Shown: positions 62,333 through 64,000 of the stretch, in pieces
Layout: each line of letters starts with the position of its first letter
Position numbering within the stretch: position 1 is the stretch's first letter
DNA from: an uncultured Oscillospiraceae bacterium
Lineage (GTDB): Bacteria > Bacillota > Clostridia > Oscillospirales > Oscillospiraceae
Direction: 5' to 3'
Length of the DNA: 64,000 bases
NCBI GenBank assembly: GCA_934654755.1
Contig: CAKUGQ010000002.1
Coordinates: 1-64,000 of the forward strand
Translations under genes and position numbers: made by a program
Notes under the pieces: model-generated
What the model was told of the DNA's origin: nothing
The model's input: only the letters and a program-made list of their open reading frames with translations
Database searches by the model: none

Positions 62333-64000
62333 TGGGCTTTTTACCGACAACGCGGCGCGAAATGGACGCGCTGGGCTGGCAGCAGGCGGACTTCGTTTAT
62401 ATCATCGGCGACGCCTATGTTGACCACCCCTCCTTCGGCCACGCGATCATCAGCCGCGTGCTGGAGCGCGCGGGCTACCGCGTCGGGATCATCTCACAGC
62501 CGGACTGGCGCGATCCGCAGTCCGTCAACCGTCTCGGCGCGCCGAGACTGGGCTTTCTTGTCTCCGGCGGCAATATGGACTCGATGGTCAACCACTATTC
62601 CGTCGGTAAGCATCGCCGCAAGACCGACGCCTACACACCCGGCGGCGTGACCGGGAAGCGCCCGGACTATGCAACGGTCGTTTATTGCAACCTCATTCGA
62701 CAGACGAATCCGCACGCCGCAATCATCATCGGCGGCATCGAAGCCAGTCTGCGCAGGCTGGCACACTACGATTACTGGTCGGACCGGCTCAAGCGGTCGA
62801 TCCTTCTGGACTCGCAGGCGGATCTGCTGCTGTACGGCATGGGCGAAAAGGCCATCGTCGAGGTCGCCGACGCGCTGGCGAGCGGGCTTTCCGTCCGCGA
62901 GCTGACCTATCTGCGCGGCACGGCCTTCCGCACGACCGAACCGGACACGGACGGGGCGGTCGTCCTGCCTTCCTTCGATGCGCTCCGTGCCGACAAGCTT
63001 GCATATGCCCGCAGCTTTTTGACGCAGTACCGCAATACCGACCCCTTCTCCGCAAAGCGGCTCATCGAGCCGTACGGACGGGAATTCGTCGTGCAGAATC
63101 CCCCGCAGTTTCCGCTGACGACGCAGGAGATGGATGACATTTACGACCTGCCTTACGAAAACACCTGGCATCCGGGCTACCGCGAGGGCGTGCCCGCACT
63201 GGCGGAGGTGCAGTTCAGTCTGGTGTCGAACCGCGGCTGCTTCGGCGGCTGCGCCTTCTGCGCGCTGACGTTTCATCAGGGACGCATTGTGCAAACGCGC
63301 AGTCATGAATCGCTGCTGGCCGAGGCCGAACGCATGACAAAGCGCCCCGACTTCAAGGGGTATCTGCACGACGTCGGCGGCCCGACGGCGAATTTTCGCC
63401 GGCCCGCCTGTGCAAAACAACTGGAAAAGGGCGTCTGCCCCGACCGGCAGTGCCTGTTCCCGCGTCCCTGCCCGAATCTGCGGGCGGATCATTCGGACTA
63501 TGTGGCGCTGCTGCGCGAGCTGCGCGCTCTGCCGGGGGTAAAGAAGGTTTTCATCCGCAGCGGCATTCGCTTTGACTACTTACTTGCCGACCCGGATCCG
63601 ACCTTCCTGCGCGAGCTGGCCGAGTTCCATGTATCCGGGCAGCTCAAGGTCGCGCCGGAGCACGTCTCCGACCGCGTTCTGCGCTATATGGGCAAGCCGG
63701 AGCACCGTGTGTTCCGAACCTTCTGCCGAAAATATGCCGCCGTCGACGAAAAACTCGGCAAAAAGCAGTATCTTGTGCCCTATCTGATGAGCTCGCATCC
63801 CGGCTCGACGCTGCAGGACGCCGTGGAGCTGGCGGAATACGTCCGCGATCTGGGCTATATGCCCGAGCAGGTGCAGGATTTTTATCCGACGCCCTCCACG
63901 CTCTCGACGGTGATGTTCTATACCGGCGTCGATCCGCGCACGATGCAGCCGGTGTATGTGCCGCGCGATCCGCACGAAAAGGCAATGCAGCGCGCGCTGA
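62332..64000 (+). CDS. YgiQ-family radical SAM protein (3' end outside window)
   Basis: An open frame of 556 codons starts at ATG 62332 on the dut stop and is still open at the window end. The start LPTTRREMDALGWQQADF, the YVDHPSFGHAIISRVLE segment, GGIEASLRRLAHYDYW, the radical SAM site CFGGCAFC (in NRGCFGGCAFCAL) and KVAPEHVSDRVL are typical of the YgiQ family. Full-length members have 600-750 residues, so most is here. The family's reaction is unknown. Confidence 0.92.
   Translation, partial: MGFLPTTRREMDALGWQQADFVYIIGDAYVDHPSFGHAIISRVLERAGYRVGIISQPDWRDPQSVNRLGAPRLGFLVSGGNMDSMVNHYSVGKHRRKTDAYTPGGVTGKRPDYATVVYCNLIRQTNPHAAIIIGGIEASLRRLAHYDYWSDRLKRSILLDSQADLLLYGMGEKAIVEVADALASGLSVRELTYLRGTAFRTTEPDTDGAVVLPSFDALRADKLAYARSFLTQYRNTDPFSAKRLIEPYGREFVVQNPPQFPLTTQEMDDIYDLPYENTWHPGYREGVPALAEVQFSLVSNRGCFGGCAFCALTFHQGRIVQTRSHESLLAEAERMTKRPDFKGYLHDVGGPTANFRRPACAKQLEKGVCPDRQCLFPRPCPNLRADHSDYVALLRELRALPGVKKVFIRSGIRFDYLLADPDPTFLRELAEFHVSGQLKVAPEHVSDRVLRYMGKPEHRVFRTFCRKYAAVDEKLGKKQYLVPYLMSSHPGSTLQDAVELAEYVRDLGYMPEQVQDFYPTPSTLSTVMFYTGVDPRTMQPVYVPRDPHEKAMQRAL

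Overview
The window (64 kb, GC-rich) is chromosomal DNA around the replication origin of a spore-forming, gut-type Clostridia bacterium, most likely of the Oscillospiraceae/Ruminococcaceae kind. The gene run dnaA-dnaN-yaaA-recF-remB-gyrB-gyrA is the conserved Firmicutes origin core. spoIIGA-sigE shows an endospore programme. rex, nrdG and many radical SAM enzymes fit an anaerobe. Species assignment is inference; no rRNA gene is present.

Layout. 1-4.5 kb: the integrase end of an integrative element (XRE regulator, small sigma factor, PemK/MazF-like toxin, excisionase, tyrosine integrase) abutting a tRNA-Leu(CAA) gene whose 5' half is duplicated. 4.6-13.4 kb: rarA, DUF951, spoIIGA-sigE, rex, nth, and a divergent Ca-type P-ATPase/HD-hydrolase pair. 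13.6-28 kb: a 23-codon acidic mini-gene, dnaA, oriC (DnaA boxes plus DnaA-trio-like triplets between dnaA and dnaN), dnaN to gyrA, then a YcxB-like gene, hemW, rlmH and a MATE exporter. 28-31 kb: UPF0340 and an ECF S-component divergent from a MocR/PdxR regulator that has lost its PLP lysine, then tRNA-Val(GAC). 31-42 kb: a YugP-like metallopeptidase, a MarR-controlled heterodimeric ABC exporter, a region-4-only sigma-like pair, an in-frame XRE-TadA reading frame, and CIRCE-controlled clpB. 42-47 kb: a five-gene membrane-lipid operon (PAP2, flippase-like, pssA, psd, glycosyltransferase). 47-53 kb: mscL, serS, parB-parA with two perfect parS sites, a radical SAM gene and rlmD. 53.7-55.7 kb: a small AT-richer island inserted in the 3' end of rlmD and bounded by 26-bp direct repeats; it carries a GmrSD (DUF1524) tail fragment and a zinc-finger/PD-(D/E)XK nuclease-like protein. 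55.8-64 kb: prfC, a hydroxyacid dehydrogenase, PAP2, a hydrolase, nrdG, dut and a YgiQ-type radical SAM gene that runs off the window.

Over most of the window, intergenic spaces are filled by a modular palindromic repeat (family A; half-units with ends TCATTGCGAG and GGCAATCT around interchangeable hairpins) and by two further families (B and C). Both islands (1-4.5 kb and 53.7-55.7 kb) lack them. No rRNA operon, CRISPR array or transposase gene was found.

The most unusual items are the rlmD mini-island, the modular repeats, the XRE-TadA frame, the lysine-less PdxR-like regulator, the tRNA-Leu duplication that separates the native tRNA promoter from the intact gene, and the mini-gene upstream of dnaA.
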